Assembly (NCBI RefSeq): GCF_003464595.1
Contig: NZ_QRZF01000005.1
Span: 248,001-312,000, forward strand
Origin: Bacteroides intestinalis
GTDB lineage: Bacteria > Bacteroidota > Bacteroidia > Bacteroidales > Bacteroidaceae
Length of the DNA: 64,000 nucleotides
Reading direction: 5' to 3'
Within the stretch, counting starts at the first letter, position 1, and every line of letters begins with the position of its first letter. The notes under the pieces are model-generated. The model was not told where the DNA came from. It did not search any database and saw only the letters and a list, made by a program, of their open reading frames with translations. Shown piece by piece: positions 20,250 to 30,200 of the stretch. The position numbers and the translations under genes are program-made.

Positions 20250-20714
20250 TCATTTGTTTCCCTGTGCATCCAGATCTTTCTGGAGTTCAGTGGCAATCTC
20301 CATGCCCAACTGTTGTCCGATCTGCATACCTTCGGTCATCATAGCAGGCGTAGATGCACCCAGCTTCTTTCCGACGGGTGTTTCATAAAAAGCAACGATT
20401 TTCTTCAAATCATCCAATGTGAGATACTTCTGATAAACAGGAGCATAAAGTTCCGCCAGTTTACTTCCGAATTTAGTTTCCCACTTCTTCTGGAAACCAT
20501 CCCAGAAAGCGGTTGAAGCCGAAGGCGACTGTTGTTTCAACATAGCTATCATCTGTGGTACCATAGCCTTTGCAGATGCCATAGAACCGGATAATTCAAG
20601 CATTTTTTCCAATGTAGCCTTGTACTCGTCATTTGGAGCCTGTGCAGAAACAGAAGGTGCAGCAGCAAACAGCATGGCTACACACATCACTACTAAAACC
20701 AAACCTTTTCTCAT
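20250..20714 (-). CDS. DUF2059 secreted protein
   Basis: A 154-aa protein with a signal peptide cleaved after VSAQA, followed by a helical DUF2059 domain (motifs LAELYAPVYQKYLTLDDLKK and FYETPVGKKL). The function of this family is unknown; it is predicted to be periplasmic. It is the first gene of the operon leading to the U32, thioesterase and dprA genes, and has its own consensus -7 element at 20746-20753. Confidence 0.88.
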   Translation of the reverse strand: MRKGLVLVVMCVAMLFAAAPSVSAQAPNDEYKATLEKMLELSGSMASAKAMVPQMIAMLKQQSPSASTAFWDGFQKKWETKFGSKLAELYAPVYQKYLTLDDLKKIVAFYETPVGKKLGASTPAMMTEGMQIGQQLGMEIATELQKDLDAQGNK

Positions 20715-20745
20715 AATTCTATATTAGTTAAATAAATGAATGATA

Positions 20746-20753
20746 CAAAGGTA
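20746..20753 (-). promoter_or_regulatory. -7 element for the DUF2059-U32-thioesterase-dprA operon
   Basis: TACCTTTG on the minus strand matches TAnnTTTG exactly, 32 bp upstream of the DUF2059 start. It is back-to-back with the plus-strand element at 20766-20773. Confidence 0.7.
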
Positions 20754-20765
20754 GGCTTTTTTCCG

Positions 20766-20773
20766 TATTTTTG
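20766..20773 (+). promoter_or_regulatory. -7 element of dusB
   Basis: TATTTTTG matches TAnnTTTG exactly and predicts transcription starting about 25 bp before the dusB ATG at 20805. Only 12 bp separate it from the opposing element, so the two polymerases must compete for this 90-bp gap. Confidence 0.7.
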
Positions 20774-20804
20774 CAGCGAAATAATCATTTAGTTCAATTC
20801 ATCC

Positions 20805-21785
20805 ATGAAGATAGGCCACATAGATCTGGGCGAACGCCCCATATTTTTAGCTCCGATGGAGGACGTCACCGACCCCGCATTCCGACTGATGTGCAAGAAG
20901 TTTGGCGCCAATATGGTGTACACTGAATTTGTATCGGCAGATGCCCTGATACGTTCCGTCAGTAAGACCGAGCAGAAACTGAATATCAGTGACGAAGAAC
21001 GCCCCGTAGCCATACAGATATATGGTAAAGACACAGAGACCATGGTGGAGGCCGCACGTATTGTGGAAGAAGCACGACCGGATATTCTTGATATTAACTT
21101 TGGCTGTCCCGTAAAGCGTGTAGCAGGTAAGGGTGCAGGTGCAGGTATGTTGCAGAATATTCCCAAGATGCTGGAAATTACCCATGCCGTAGTAGATGCC
21201 GTAAAGATACCCGTCACCGTAAAAACCCGTTTGGGCTGGGATGCCAACAATAAAATCATCGTAGATCTTGCCGAGCAATTACAGGATTGCGGTATTGCCG
21301 CCCTCACCATTCATGGGCGTACCCGTGCACAAATGTACACCGGTGAAGCGGACTGGACACTTATCGGTGAGGTGAAAAAGAACCCACGGATGCACATTCC
21401 CATTATCGGTAACGGAGATGTCACTACCCCTCAAAGGGCAAAAGAATGTTTTGAGCTTTACGGAGTAGACGCAATCATGATAGGTCGCGCCAGCTTCGGC
21501 CGTCCGTGGATATTCAAGGAAGTAAGGCATTATCTGGAAACAGGCGAGGAATTGCCTCCGCTGAGTGCGGAGTGGAAATTGAGTGTATTACGTCAGGAAG
21601 TAGTAGACAGCGTCAATCTGTTGGATGAACGAAGAGGAATTCTGCATGTACGCCGCCATCTGGCAGCAAGTCCGTTGTTTAAGGGAATACCCAATTTCCG
21701 GGATACACGCATCGCTATGCTACGGGCAGAAACGAAAGAAGAGTTGTTTCAGATATTCGATACAATCAGTCCGTTGCTGTCTTAA
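20805..21785 (+). CDS. dusB: tRNA-dihydrouridine synthase
   Basis: FMN-dependent reductase of 326 aa that converts uridine to dihydrouridine in tRNA D-loops. The TIM-barrel signatures are in order: FLAPMEDVTDPAFR, NFGCPVKRVAGKGAGAGML with the catalytic-type Cys, TVKTRLGW, TIHGRTRAQMYTGEADW, IPIIGNGDV and DAIMIGRASFGRPWIF. A C-terminal helical domain follows. The length and motif spacing are those of DusB. It is transcribed alone, divergent from the DUF2059 operon and convergent with the PAP2 gene. Confidence 0.95.
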   Translation: MKIGHIDLGERPIFLAPMEDVTDPAFRLMCKKFGANMVYTEFVSADALIRSVSKTEQKLNISDEERPVAIQIYGKDTETMVEAARIVEEARPDILDINFGCPVKRVAGKGAGAGMLQNIPKMLEITHAVVDAVKIPVTVKTRLGWDANNKIIVDLAEQLQDCGIAALTIHGRTRAQMYTGEADWTLIGEVKKNPRMHIPIIGNGDVTTPQRAKECFELYGVDAIMIGRASFGRPWIFKEVRHYLETGEELPPLSAEWKLSVLRQEVVDSVNLLDERRGILHVRRHLAASPLFKGIPNFRDTRIAMLRAETKEELFQIFDTISPLLS

Positions 21786-21815
21786 ATATATTCAAAGGGG
21801 GATTCTATCACACAG

Positions 21816-22781
21816 TTACTTAAACATTGGCTGTGCGAACCATCTCTTAAACATCCACGTCACCACCACATACAGGCCGAAAGCTGAGATGAACCCTACA
21901 ATCGAGTCGATGAGATAATGTGCCTGGATATACACCGTGGCACAGCAAAGCAGTATATAGAATGGAAACAGACATGCAAACAGCCAGCGACTGCCACGCC
22001 ATGCCATAATCATCAAAATCGTGGAGATACCCACATGTGAACTGGGAAAAGCCGCCGTAGGACGCTCACCAATTTGCTGTGACCCCTCTACCAGGTTGTA
22101 GAAGAACCCATGATCGTATCCCGGTCCGGGCAGCAACTCCTGATTATGGTTGAAGTAATCTCCGATGGAAGGGAACACCCCTTGCGCCACATTATCATCT
22201 CCGATAGCCGGAAAATAGAATTGCGGGCCTGCCACCGGAACAAAGATATAAACCAGATAATAGATAAAGAACGAAGTGACCAGCACGAACGATAACTTTT
22301 CGAAGTACTGAAAACGGTAGATAAAGTACCAGAGCACCACAATCAGAATCATCGGATAGTAGAAGAAATACCCCATATTAAACGGCTCACTCACCCACAT
22401 CTGCGGAAAACGGAGGCAGAACCATACTGCCGGTTGTCCGTTGAACAGCCACTGTTCGGCCGAAGCAAAAACATGGTCAAGGTTCGGGAATATCCGGTTA
22501 AACTCAAATGTATCGGGGTACCAATAAGAGAGCAGGGACATCTGGATGGCAATACGCACAAAAGCAGAAAACTTACAGGGTGCCAGCCGGTAAAGATACA
22601 TCAACAGGAATGTCATGCCGGCAATCATGGCACGATCAATCAGCATCTGTACAGGATGATCCATTTCCTGGAAAAGAAACAAGATCAAAATAGAAGTCAA
22701 CAAATTATATATAAGTGTTATCTTCTCGACTGCAAACAACCCTTTCCGGGTTTCTACCTTTTTAAATAAATCTAAAGCCAT
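21816..22781 (-). CDS. PAP2-superfamily membrane phosphotransferase/phosphatase
   Basis: A 321-aa membrane protein with about six helices. PAP2 motifs C2 (FPSSHVG) and C3 (VYIQAHYLIDSIVG) are present, but a canonical N-terminal KxxxxxxRP motif is not, a pattern seen in the PAP2_3/inositol-phosphorylceramide-synthase-like branch. Such enzymes transfer or remove phosphate head groups on lipids. It overlaps the start of the co-directional SDR gene by 10 bp, so the two are translated together. A role in complex (sphingo)lipid synthesis is possible but inferred. Confidence 0.8.
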   Translation of the reverse strand: MALDLFKKVETRKGLFAVEKITLIYNLLTSILILFLFQEMDHPVQMLIDRAMIAGMTFLLMYLYRLAPCKFSAFVRIAIQMSLLSYWYPDTFEFNRIFPNLDHVFASAEQWLFNGQPAVWFCLRFPQMWVSEPFNMGYFFYYPMILIVVLWYFIYRFQYFEKLSFVLVTSFFIYYLVYIFVPVAGPQFYFPAIGDDNVAQGVFPSIGDYFNHNQELLPGPGYDHGFFYNLVEGSQQIGERPTAAFPSSHVGISTILMIMAWRGSRWLFACLFPFYILLCCATVYIQAHYLIDSIVGFISAFGLYVVVTWMFKRWFAQPMFK

Positions 22782-23779
22782 CCCTCGTTCTTATACCAGG
22801 CAATGGTTTCCTTTACACCTTGTTCCAGATTATACTGGGGTGCAAATCCCAACTCTCTTACAGCCGGGGTGATGTCACATTGCCAATTGCGTTGTTTCAT
22901 TATGTTATACTTATCAGAATTGAGCGTACTTGGTATCTTGTTCCACTTTGCCCAGGATTCAGCGAGCAAAGATACAACTTTCAACACAATTAACGGACAT
23001 ATCACCCGAATTACAAACGGATTACCCAATTCTTTCCGGATCAAGTCGGAAAAAGCACGGCTACGATACACCTGACCGTCTGCCAGAAAATAAGCACGAC
23101 GACATGCCTGCTTCTCAATGCCAAGGAACACAGCCTGCACAATATCTTTCACATAAATAAATGTCAGATCCTGACGGCGGAAACCGACCGCAAAATCCGT
23201 ATGTTGCTTGATGGACTTAGCCATCAGGTAATAATCTTTTTCACGCGGGCCATATACTCCCGTGGGACGATAAATAACATAGGGGAATCCGGGAATGCTT
23301 TGCAGATAAAGCTCGGCTTTGAGTTTGCTCAATCCGTAAGCGGTGTTGGGCAGGGGCGAATCTTCCTCTGTAATCGGTTGGTAAGTTTTCTCTTGAACAG
23401 GACCGAACACGCTCAGCGTACTGATATAAATAAACTGTTTCGGTATCATGTTCAGCTCGCGAAGAGTATCGACGAAATATTTCGTCTGCAAATAATTCAC
23501 CCGGTCGAATTCCCGTTTATCGGTACACTTGGTTACCCCGGCACAATGGATGATATAATCAAACTTATTATAAGTTCCTTTGTGTCCGGAAAGTTGGGCA
23601 CGCAGTTCATTGGGATGTGCAAAGTCCAGTTCAAGAATATGTATCTTGCGATTGCGCAAATACTCCCGGCTACTGCTCGAACGGATACCCGCCCACACAC
23701 CGAACTTCCGCTTCAACGCTTCTTCCACGATGAAACTTCCGATAAATCCACTGGCTCCTGTTATTAATATACTTTCCAC
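22772..23779 (-). CDS. NAD(P)-dependent extended SDR (epimerase/reductase)
   Basis: Extended short-chain dehydrogenase of 335 aa. The nucleotide-binding motif TGASGFIGSFIV is at residues 7-18, an active-site Ser lies in YISTLSVFGP, and the YGLSKLKAE motif supplies Tyr and Lys. The C-terminal half differs from sugar epimerases. A Bacteroides thetaiotaomicron SDR of this kind (BT_0972) is reported as a 3-ketosphinganine reductase; with the overlapping PAP2 gene next door this could be a lipid enzyme, but sugar-nucleotide chemistry cannot be excluded. Upstream lies the family A hairpin, then the cation-efflux gene. Confidence 0.82.
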   Translation of the reverse strand: MESILITGASGFIGSFIVEEALKRKFGVWAGIRSSSSREYLRNRKIHILELDFAHPNELRAQLSGHKGTYNKFDYIIHCAGVTKCTDKREFDRVNYLQTKYFVDTLRELNMIPKQFIYISTLSVFGPVQEKTYQPITEEDSPLPNTAYGLSKLKAELYLQSIPGFPYVIYRPTGVYGPREKDYYLMAKSIKQHTDFAVGFRRQDLTFIYVKDIVQAVFLGIEKQACRRAYFLADGQVYRSRAFSDLIRKELGNPFVIRVICPLIVLKVVSLLAESWAKWNKIPSTLNSDKYNIMKQRNWQCDITPAVRELGFAPQYNLEQGVKETIAWYKNEGWL

Positions 23780-23810
23780 CCGTTACTCTTTACGTTAAAC
23801 AAATGCATGT

Positions 23811-23880
23811 AGTGATTAGTGTTTAGTGATAAGTGATTAGCACAGGAAACCTGCTAATCACTTATCACTAACCGCTTGTC
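23811..23880. repeat. Repeat family A hairpin
   Basis: Perfect 19-bp stem: 23823-23841 (TTAGTGATAAGTGATTAGC) pairs with 23853-23871 across an 11-nt loop, with further copies of the word TAGTGATTAG on both flanks. It fills almost the whole gap between the SDR start and the cation-efflux stop. No U-run follows, so it is more likely a mobile or structural repeat than a classical terminator. Confidence 0.85.
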
Positions 23881-23881
23881 A

Positions 23882-24796
23882 CTATTTCAACGGTTCGACA
23901 TGAATACCCACATGTGTACCCCTACCGAACATCTCTTTCAGCTTGTTCTCTATTTCCGTCGCTGTCCGGTGTGCCTCTTCCAAAGGAATCTTACCATCCA
24001 TACGCACATGTACTTCGATGGCACAATAGCTCCCAATGCGGCGTGTGCGCAAATGATGCGGTGAACTGACACCGGGAAACGACAAAATAGTCTCCTGTAT
24101 TTTATCCTCTACCTCAGCAGGCAATGATTTCTCCAACAACTCATCCACACAAGGTATAAGCAACCGAATGGAGACTTTCATAATGAAAAAACTCACTACT
24201 ACTGCCGCTATCGGGTCGAGTACCCGCCAATGGGGGCCCAGCAAAATAGCGCCACCAATACCGATAGCTGTACCGATGGAAGAAAGTGCATCACTCCGGT
24301 GATGCCACGCATTGGCAATCACCGCCTGTGAGTTCAATTTCTTCCCCTTGAATACTGTATAGCGATAAAGAACTTCCTTTGAAACAATGGATATCAACGC
24401 TGCTGCCAGCGCCAGGATACCCGGCTCCTGCAAAGAATCTCCCTGCAAGAAACGATAAATGGACGATGCACCGCTCCAGAGAATGCCAAATCCCACAAAC
24501 AGCAACAGAATACCGATAATAGCCGTAGCCAATGTCTCGTACTTTCCGTGCCCGTAATCGTGGCTTTCATCCTCGGGCTTGGCAGATATGCGTACAAACA
24601 CAATCACTATAATGTCGGTGACAAAGTCCGACAATGAATGAACCGCATCTGCCAGCATAGCAGCACTATGACCGAAAAAAGCTGCAAAGAACTTGAACAC
24701 AAGCAAGAGGAAGTTTACAATGCTACCCACCACGGTCACTCGGTAAATACCTTTTTCCCGTTCGGTGTTTTGCTTATCCAACGCTTGTTCCATCAT
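23882..24796 (-). CDS. Cation diffusion facilitator family transporter
   Basis: Inner-membrane divalent-metal efflux protein (CDF family; Zn, Fe or Mn) of 304 aa with six helices. Metal-site motifs are LADAVHSLSDF in helix 2 and AWHHRSDALSSIG in helix 5, with a C-terminal cytoplasmic ferredoxin-like domain containing RTRRIGSYCAIEVHVRMDG. An upstream in-frame ATG at 24853 exists, but the consensus -7 element at 24820-24827 lies inside that extension, so the start at 24796 (MMEQAL) is preferred. The metal specificity cannot be read off. Confidence 0.88.
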   Translation of the reverse strand: MMEQALDKQNTEREKGIYRVTVVGSIVNFLLLVFKFFAAFFGHSAAMLADAVHSLSDFVTDIIVIVFVRISAKPEDESHDYGHGKYETLATAIIGILLLFVGFGILWSGASSIYRFLQGDSLQEPGILALAAALISIVSKEVLYRYTVFKGKKLNSQAVIANAWHHRSDALSSIGTAIGIGGAILLGPHWRVLDPIAAVVVSFFIMKVSIRLLIPCVDELLEKSLPAEVEDKIQETILSFPGVSSPHHLRTRRIGSYCAIEVHVRMDGKIPLEEAHRTATEIENKLKEMFGRGTHVGIHVEPLK

Positions 24797-24819
24797 CCAG
24801 CCGTTTTTATAAATCGTTG

Positions 24820-24827
24820 CAAATATA
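24820..24827 (-). promoter_or_regulatory. -7 element of the cation efflux gene
   Basis: TATATTTG on the minus strand matches TAnnTTTG. It would start transcription at about 24813, 17 nt before the MMEQ start, which decides against the longer reading frame beginning at 24853. Confidence 0.65.
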
Positions 24828-24954
24828 GTACATAAATCGGTTTGCTTCTGCAATTTACCGGTTATTTTCTACCAACAAAGAATATTTTGGGGGTAGATTG
24901 AACGACTGATAGCAATTATTTGTTTACTTTGTAGTCGTGAGTTAACTACAAGTT

Positions 24955-25029
24955 GCAAGCTACAAGCTACAAATGCCATACGGCTCGATGCTTATGTAGC
25001 AGTTTTTATACTTGTAACCTGTAGCTCGT
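24955..25029. repeat. Repeat family B imperfect hairpin upstream of rnr
   Basis: Word AAGCTACAAGCTACAA occurs in the left arm (24955-24972) and its complement in the right arm (25012-25029); 14 of 18 positions pair, plus G-U pairs, with a loop of about 39 nt. It ends 20 bp before the rnr start, so it probably lies in the rnr mRNA leader. Confidence 0.65.
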
Positions 25030-25049
25030 AACTAAAAACTTTTAAATAT

Positions 25050-27194
25050 ATGACCAAGAACAAAGAAAAGAAAGCCGGCAAACGGATGAAGAAAAAAGAA
25101 CTCATCGCCGCGCTAATGGATTTTTTCCATTCAAAACCCGACGAAGTACTGTCTCTAAAATACATATTTGAACAACTTCACCTCACCACGCATCCCCTAA
25201 AGATGTTGTGCAGGGACATCCTGAGTGACCTGTTGCTGGACGACTACATCACCGAAGTGGATAAAAGCAAGTATAAGCTGAACAACCACGGTGTAGAAAT
25301 GGTGGGTACCTTCCAACGCAAAAGCAACGGAAAGAACTCTTTCATTCCTGAAGGTGGTGGCGATCCGATATTCGTTGCCGAACGTAACTCGGCACACGCT
25401 ATGAACAATGACAAAGTACGCATCTCCTTCTATGCCAAGCGCCGTGGACGTGAAGCCGAAGGGGAAGTCATCGAAATACTGGAACGTGCCAACGATACCT
25501 TTGTAGGTACATTGGAAGTAGGCAGTTCATATGCTTTCCTCGTAACGGAAAACCGTACGCTTGCCAACGATATCTTTATCCCGAAAGAGAAGCTGAAAGG
25601 CGGAAAGACAGGTGATAAGGCCATCGTGAAAGTGGTGGAGTGGCCCGACAAAGCCAAAAACCCCATCGGGCAAGTCATCGACATCCTGGGTAAAGCAGGC
25701 GACAATACCACCGAGATGCACGCTATCCTCGCCGAATTCGGTTTACCTTACGTTTACCCTTCTTCCGTAGAAAAAGCTGCGGACAGAATCCCTGCCGAGA
25801 TTTCTGCCGAAGAGATTGCCAAGCGCGAGGACTTCCGGAATGTGACCACTTTCACCATCGACCCGAAAGATGCCAAGGACTTCGACGATGCTCTCTCTAT
25901 CCGTAAAATAAAGGATGGCCTGTGGGAAGTAGGTGTTCACATTGCCGATGTCACCCACTACGTCACCGAGGGCAGCATCATCGATAAGGAAGCTGAAAAG
26001 CGTGCCACATCTGTTTATCTGGTAGACCGTACCATCCCGATGCTTCCCGAACGCCTCTGTAACTTCATCTGTTCTCTGCGTCCCGATGAAGAGAAACTGG
26101 CATATTCGGTCATCTTCGAGATCAATGAGAAAGGAGATGTGAAGGATTCACGCGTAGTACATACGGTAATCAAGTCCGACCGCCGTTTCACTTACGAGGA
26201 AGCACAACAGGTGATTGAAACTAAAGAAGGTGACTTCAAGGAAGAAATCCTGATGCTGGATACCATCGCCAAGGCATTACGCCAAAAACGTTTCGTATCC
26301 GGAGCCATCAACTTCGACCGCTACGAAGTGAAATTCGAGATAGACGCAAAAGGCAAACCCATCAGCGTTTACTTCAAAGTATCCCAGGATGCCAATAAGC
26401 TGGTAGAAGAGTTCATGCTGCTTGCCAACCGTACCGTAGCCGAGAAGATCGGTCGCGTACCCAAAAACAAGAAAGCAAAGGTATTCCCTTATCGTATCCA
26501 CGATCTTCCGGACCCGGAAAAGCTGGATAACCTGGCGCAATTCATTGCCCGATTCGGTTACAAACTGCGTACCAGCGGTACGAAGACGGATGTATCCAAG
26601 TCCATCAACCACTTACTGGATGATATTCAAGGGAAGAAAGAAGAGAACCTTATCGAAACCGTATCCATCCGTGCCATGCAGAAAGCGCGTTATTCCACGC
26701 ATAACATCGGACACTACGGATTGGCATTCGATTACTATACGCATTTCACCTCCCCCATCCGTCGGTTCCCGGATATGATGGTACACCGCCTGCTCACCAA
26801 ATATCTGGATGGCGGACGCAGTGTTTCCGAAACTAAGTACGAAGATCTCTGCGACCATTCCAGCAACATGGAGCAAATAGCCGCCAATGCCGAACGGGCT
26901 TCTGTGAAGTACAAACAGGTAGAGTTTATGACGGAACGCCTGGGACAGATATTCGACGGTGTAATCTCCGGCGTAACGGAGTGGGGCTTGTACGTAGAGC
27001 TGAACGAAAACAAGTGTGAAGGTATGATACCTATCCGCGACCTCGATGATGACTATTACGAGTTTGATGAAAAGAACTACTGCCTGCGCGGACGCCGTAA
27101 ACACCGCACATACAGCTTGGGCGATGCAATTACTATCAAGGTAGCACGTGCCAACCTGGAGAAGAAGCAACTGGACTTTGCTTTGGTAGACTAA
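25050..27194 (+). CDS. rnr: Ribonuclease R
   Basis: Processive 3'-5' exoribonuclease (RNase II/RNB family) of 714 aa that degrades structured RNA. Order: N-terminal winged helix (about 10-70), cold-shock domains (about 85-230), the RNB catalytic domain with the Asp cluster TIDPKDAKDFDDALSI, and HYGLAFDYYTHFTSPIRRFP near its end, then a C-terminal S1 domain (IFDGVISGVTEWGLYVEL). The acidic active-site residues look intact. It is a single gene ending in a long shared terminator. The basic N-terminal tail (MTKNKEKKAGKRMKKK) is encoded just after the family B hairpin. Confidence 0.96.
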   Translation: MTKNKEKKAGKRMKKKELIAALMDFFHSKPDEVLSLKYIFEQLHLTTHPLKMLCRDILSDLLLDDYITEVDKSKYKLNNHGVEMVGTFQRKSNGKNSFIPEGGGDPIFVAERNSAHAMNNDKVRISFYAKRRGREAEGEVIEILERANDTFVGTLEVGSSYAFLVTENRTLANDIFIPKEKLKGGKTGDKAIVKVVEWPDKAKNPIGQVIDILGKAGDNTTEMHAILAEFGLPYVYPSSVEKAADRIPAEISAEEIAKREDFRNVTTFTIDPKDAKDFDDALSIRKIKDGLWEVGVHIADVTHYVTEGSIIDKEAEKRATSVYLVDRTIPMLPERLCNFICSLRPDEEKLAYSVIFEINEKGDVKDSRVVHTVIKSDRRFTYEEAQQVIETKEGDFKEEILMLDTIAKALRQKRFVSGAINFDRYEVKFEIDAKGKPISVYFKVSQDANKLVEEFMLLANRTVAEKIGRVPKNKKAKVFPYRIHDLPDPEKLDNLAQFIARFGYKLRTSGTKTDVSKSINHLLDDIQGKKEENLIETVSIRAMQKARYSTHNIGHYGLAFDYYTHFTSPIRRFPDMMVHRLLTKYLDGGRSVSETKYEDLCDHSSNMEQIAANAERASVKYKQVEFMTERLGQIFDGVISGVTEWGLYVELNENKCEGMIPIRDLDDDYYEFDEKNYCLRGRRKHRTYSLGDAITIKVARANLEKKQLDFALVD

Positions 27195-27236
27195 ATAATG
27201 TATGAAGGCGCGGAATCCGCGCCTTCATACATTATT
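27194..27236. terminator. Bidirectional terminator between rnr and the PUL2 HTCS
   Basis: A perfect 43-nt palindrome centred on 27215 (core GAAGGCGCGGAATCCGCGCC) with AATAAT/ATTATT ends. It begins in the last base of the rnr stop codon and ends inside the stop codon of the converging regulator, so the two genes share one stem. Confidence 0.9.
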
Positions 27237-30200
27237 ATTGTTTTTGCTTTACATATCCGGAAGGTGAAACCCCATACTCATTCTTGAAACATTGCCGGAA
27301 ATAAGCCACGCTACTAAATCCCGTCATATAGGAAATCTCTGAAATTGTATATTCACCGGATATCAACATCTCCACACTTTTACGCATCTTTACCTTACGA
27401 ATAAACTCATTGGCCGACATATCTGCCAAACCTTTAATTTTTCGATATAGGGTAGAATGACTCATACACATTTTGTCTGCAATGAAAGCCACATCCATCT
27501 TCTCCATCTCTATGTTTTCCTCGATGATCTGCGTAATTTTCTGCATAAACTCATTATCCAGTCTGTTCAATGAACTTACAGCTTGTTCCTGAGCAGGTTT
27601 CACATCGGCCAGCAATAATTGCGAAGCAATCTTCTTGCGTGTTTCCAGCAAGTTATTAATGCAGCTATGTAGCAGTCTTGCACTGAATGGTTTCGTCAGA
27701 TAAGCATCCGCACCCGAGGCATATCCTTCCTCCTTGTCATGCAAAGAATCCTTGGCCGTCAGCAGGATAACCGGAATATGACTGGTACGCATATCCTCTT
27801 TTACTTTCTTACAAAGCTCCACTCCATCCATAATCGGCATCATGATGTCCGATACTATAACATTCGGAATCCGCGCTTGTGCCAATTCCCAACCTTCTTG
27901 TCCGTCTTTGGCAGTAATCACTTCATAAATATCAGCAAACGAACTTTTTATATATTCACGAATATCAGAGTTATCCTCCACCACGAGCACAATGGGACAT
28001 CCGTCCAAAGCAGGATCCATTCCGCCCATATCCTCCGTTGGAATGGGCAGTTTTTTCACCTTGCTCTCCACATGAATGGCATTGGGATAAGTATTTTCCG
28101 TCAGCAGGCGCAAAGTAAAAGTGGTTCCCACTTCCGGTGTACTCTCCACTTTCAGCGTACCTTCGTGCAAATCGGTAAGCCCTTTCACCAGTGCCAGACC
28201 AATACCTGAACCTGATGCCTGAAACTTACTTTTAGCCTGATAATAGCGGTCGAAGATATGCGGCAACGCTTCCGGATCGATGCCATGCCCGGTGTCTTTC
28301 ACACTGATTTCCGTATATTTTATCTGCATTTCCTCTACCGAACGCAAGATCAGTGTAATCTCTCCTTCCGAAGTATATTTGACGGCATTACTCAATAAAT
28401 TATCCAATATGATGGTGATCATATCCGCATCATAGAACAGTTCGGCATCTTCGGTTTCAATATGGATGTGGTAAGTCACCTTATTGTTGGGGTTCAGTTC
28501 TTTATAACGTAACCCGATTTCCTGTACCAGTTGCGCCAGATTTCCCCTTGCCACTGCCAGTTTCCGGTTTTGAGTCTCTGTTTTACGGAACTCCAGAATA
28601 CGATTAATTAGATTCAGCAGGCGGGTAGCACTATCGTGAATGATACTGATCTTATTGGCATGCTTGGGAGACAGGGTACCGTCACTCAGCAAATCTTCCA
28701 ATGGTCCCAGAATCAGTGTCAGCGGTGTACGCAACTCGTGCGTGATATTGGTATAGAAGCGCAGCCTTTCATTGTTTAGCTCTAAGTCATTCTGACTTTT
28801 TCTGCGTTCCAGATTCAATGAGCTCTCCAAGTCTATCTTATGCTTATAGAAATTAAGTAATCCATAGAGGGCCAGGACAAAGAGCAATACGTAAACCAGT
28901 TTGGCATACCATGTGAGCCAGAACGGTGGCTGTATATGAATCACCAGCGAAGCCTCTTTCCCATCCCATTCCTGGTTGCGGATACGTGTCTTTACTTTAA
29001 AGACATAGGTACCGGGAGAAATATTACGGAAAGTTACCTGATTCTCCCCTTGCGTGTTATACCAGGCTTGTTCCAACCCCTCCAGCATATAAGTAAATTC
29101 CACTTGCGGGCTTTGGGTATAGTCCAGTACATTGAAAGATATCTTGAATGTATTCTGATTATACGGCAAATTTATCTCCCCATCGGCAATAGGCATCGGC
29201 AATTCCTCGTCATGACTCTCTTTCATACGGTGATACGTACAAAAACGGGTAATGACAATAGAAGATACCTCACGATTAGTAGGAATATCCTTGGGATTAA
29301 AATAACACGCACCATTCTGTGAACCAAAATACATGGTGCCGTCAGAAGTCATGCAGGTAGACCCATTCATAAAATCACCCATAGGCACTCCGTCGTGATG
29401 GCTATAATTATAAAACACCTTCTTCACCTCATCCAGCCGGGAGACTCCACCATTCGTACTGATCCATATTTGATGAAGCTTATCCTCAGTAATAGCACGC
29501 ACCTGACTGTTTTCCAGGCCATTCTGTTCTTTAAAGATTTCATACTCCTCCGGGTTGGCCGTATCATGGAAAAGTACCACTCCCTCACGCGTAGCAACTA
29601 ATATCCTTTGTCGTGAATCCTGCATCATATGGTTGACGGCATTCGAACAGAAACCATTTTCAACCACGAAATTATATATAAGCTTATTGTTCGGATCGAA
29701 TACCGAAATACCTTTGCCGAATGTTCCTATCCACAGTTTTTCTTCTTTATCCCGCAAGATACCATGTATCTTTGTATCCGGCAGCTGACTTTGAATGAAA
29801 CCTGCCACTTCCAGCTTTCCGTTTTCATAGATATAAAGTCCGCTCTCCGTCCCAACCCAGATACTCCCGTTTTTATCTTCATAGAAACAATGAACATTCA
29901 GGGTTTCCTCGTGAGACGTTTTACCGATACGGGTCATTTTCCTGTTTTGCGGATCATACATAAGAATACCGTTCAGATAAGTCCCCATCCACAACCGGTC
30001 CTGAGAATCTTTGTACACAACATTAATATGAGTATTGGATTGAGTCTGATAAGAACGCAATAAGAAAGTATCTATCAGCTTATTCTTCTGAAAAACAGCA
30101 AACTCACCTTCGCCACCAACCAACACTTTATCATCTTTTGCAAACAATCCCCAAACTTGCTTACTACTCTGCTTACCGTCTCTTTCCACCGTGTAGGGCA

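Noticed and set aside
23811..23880. Rho-independent terminator of the cation efflux gene
   Set aside because: The stem is AT-rich with no following U-run, and the same word occurs inside coding regions, which points to a repeat element.
24797..24853. 19-codon extension of the cation efflux protein
   Set aside because: The -7 promoter element lies inside it.
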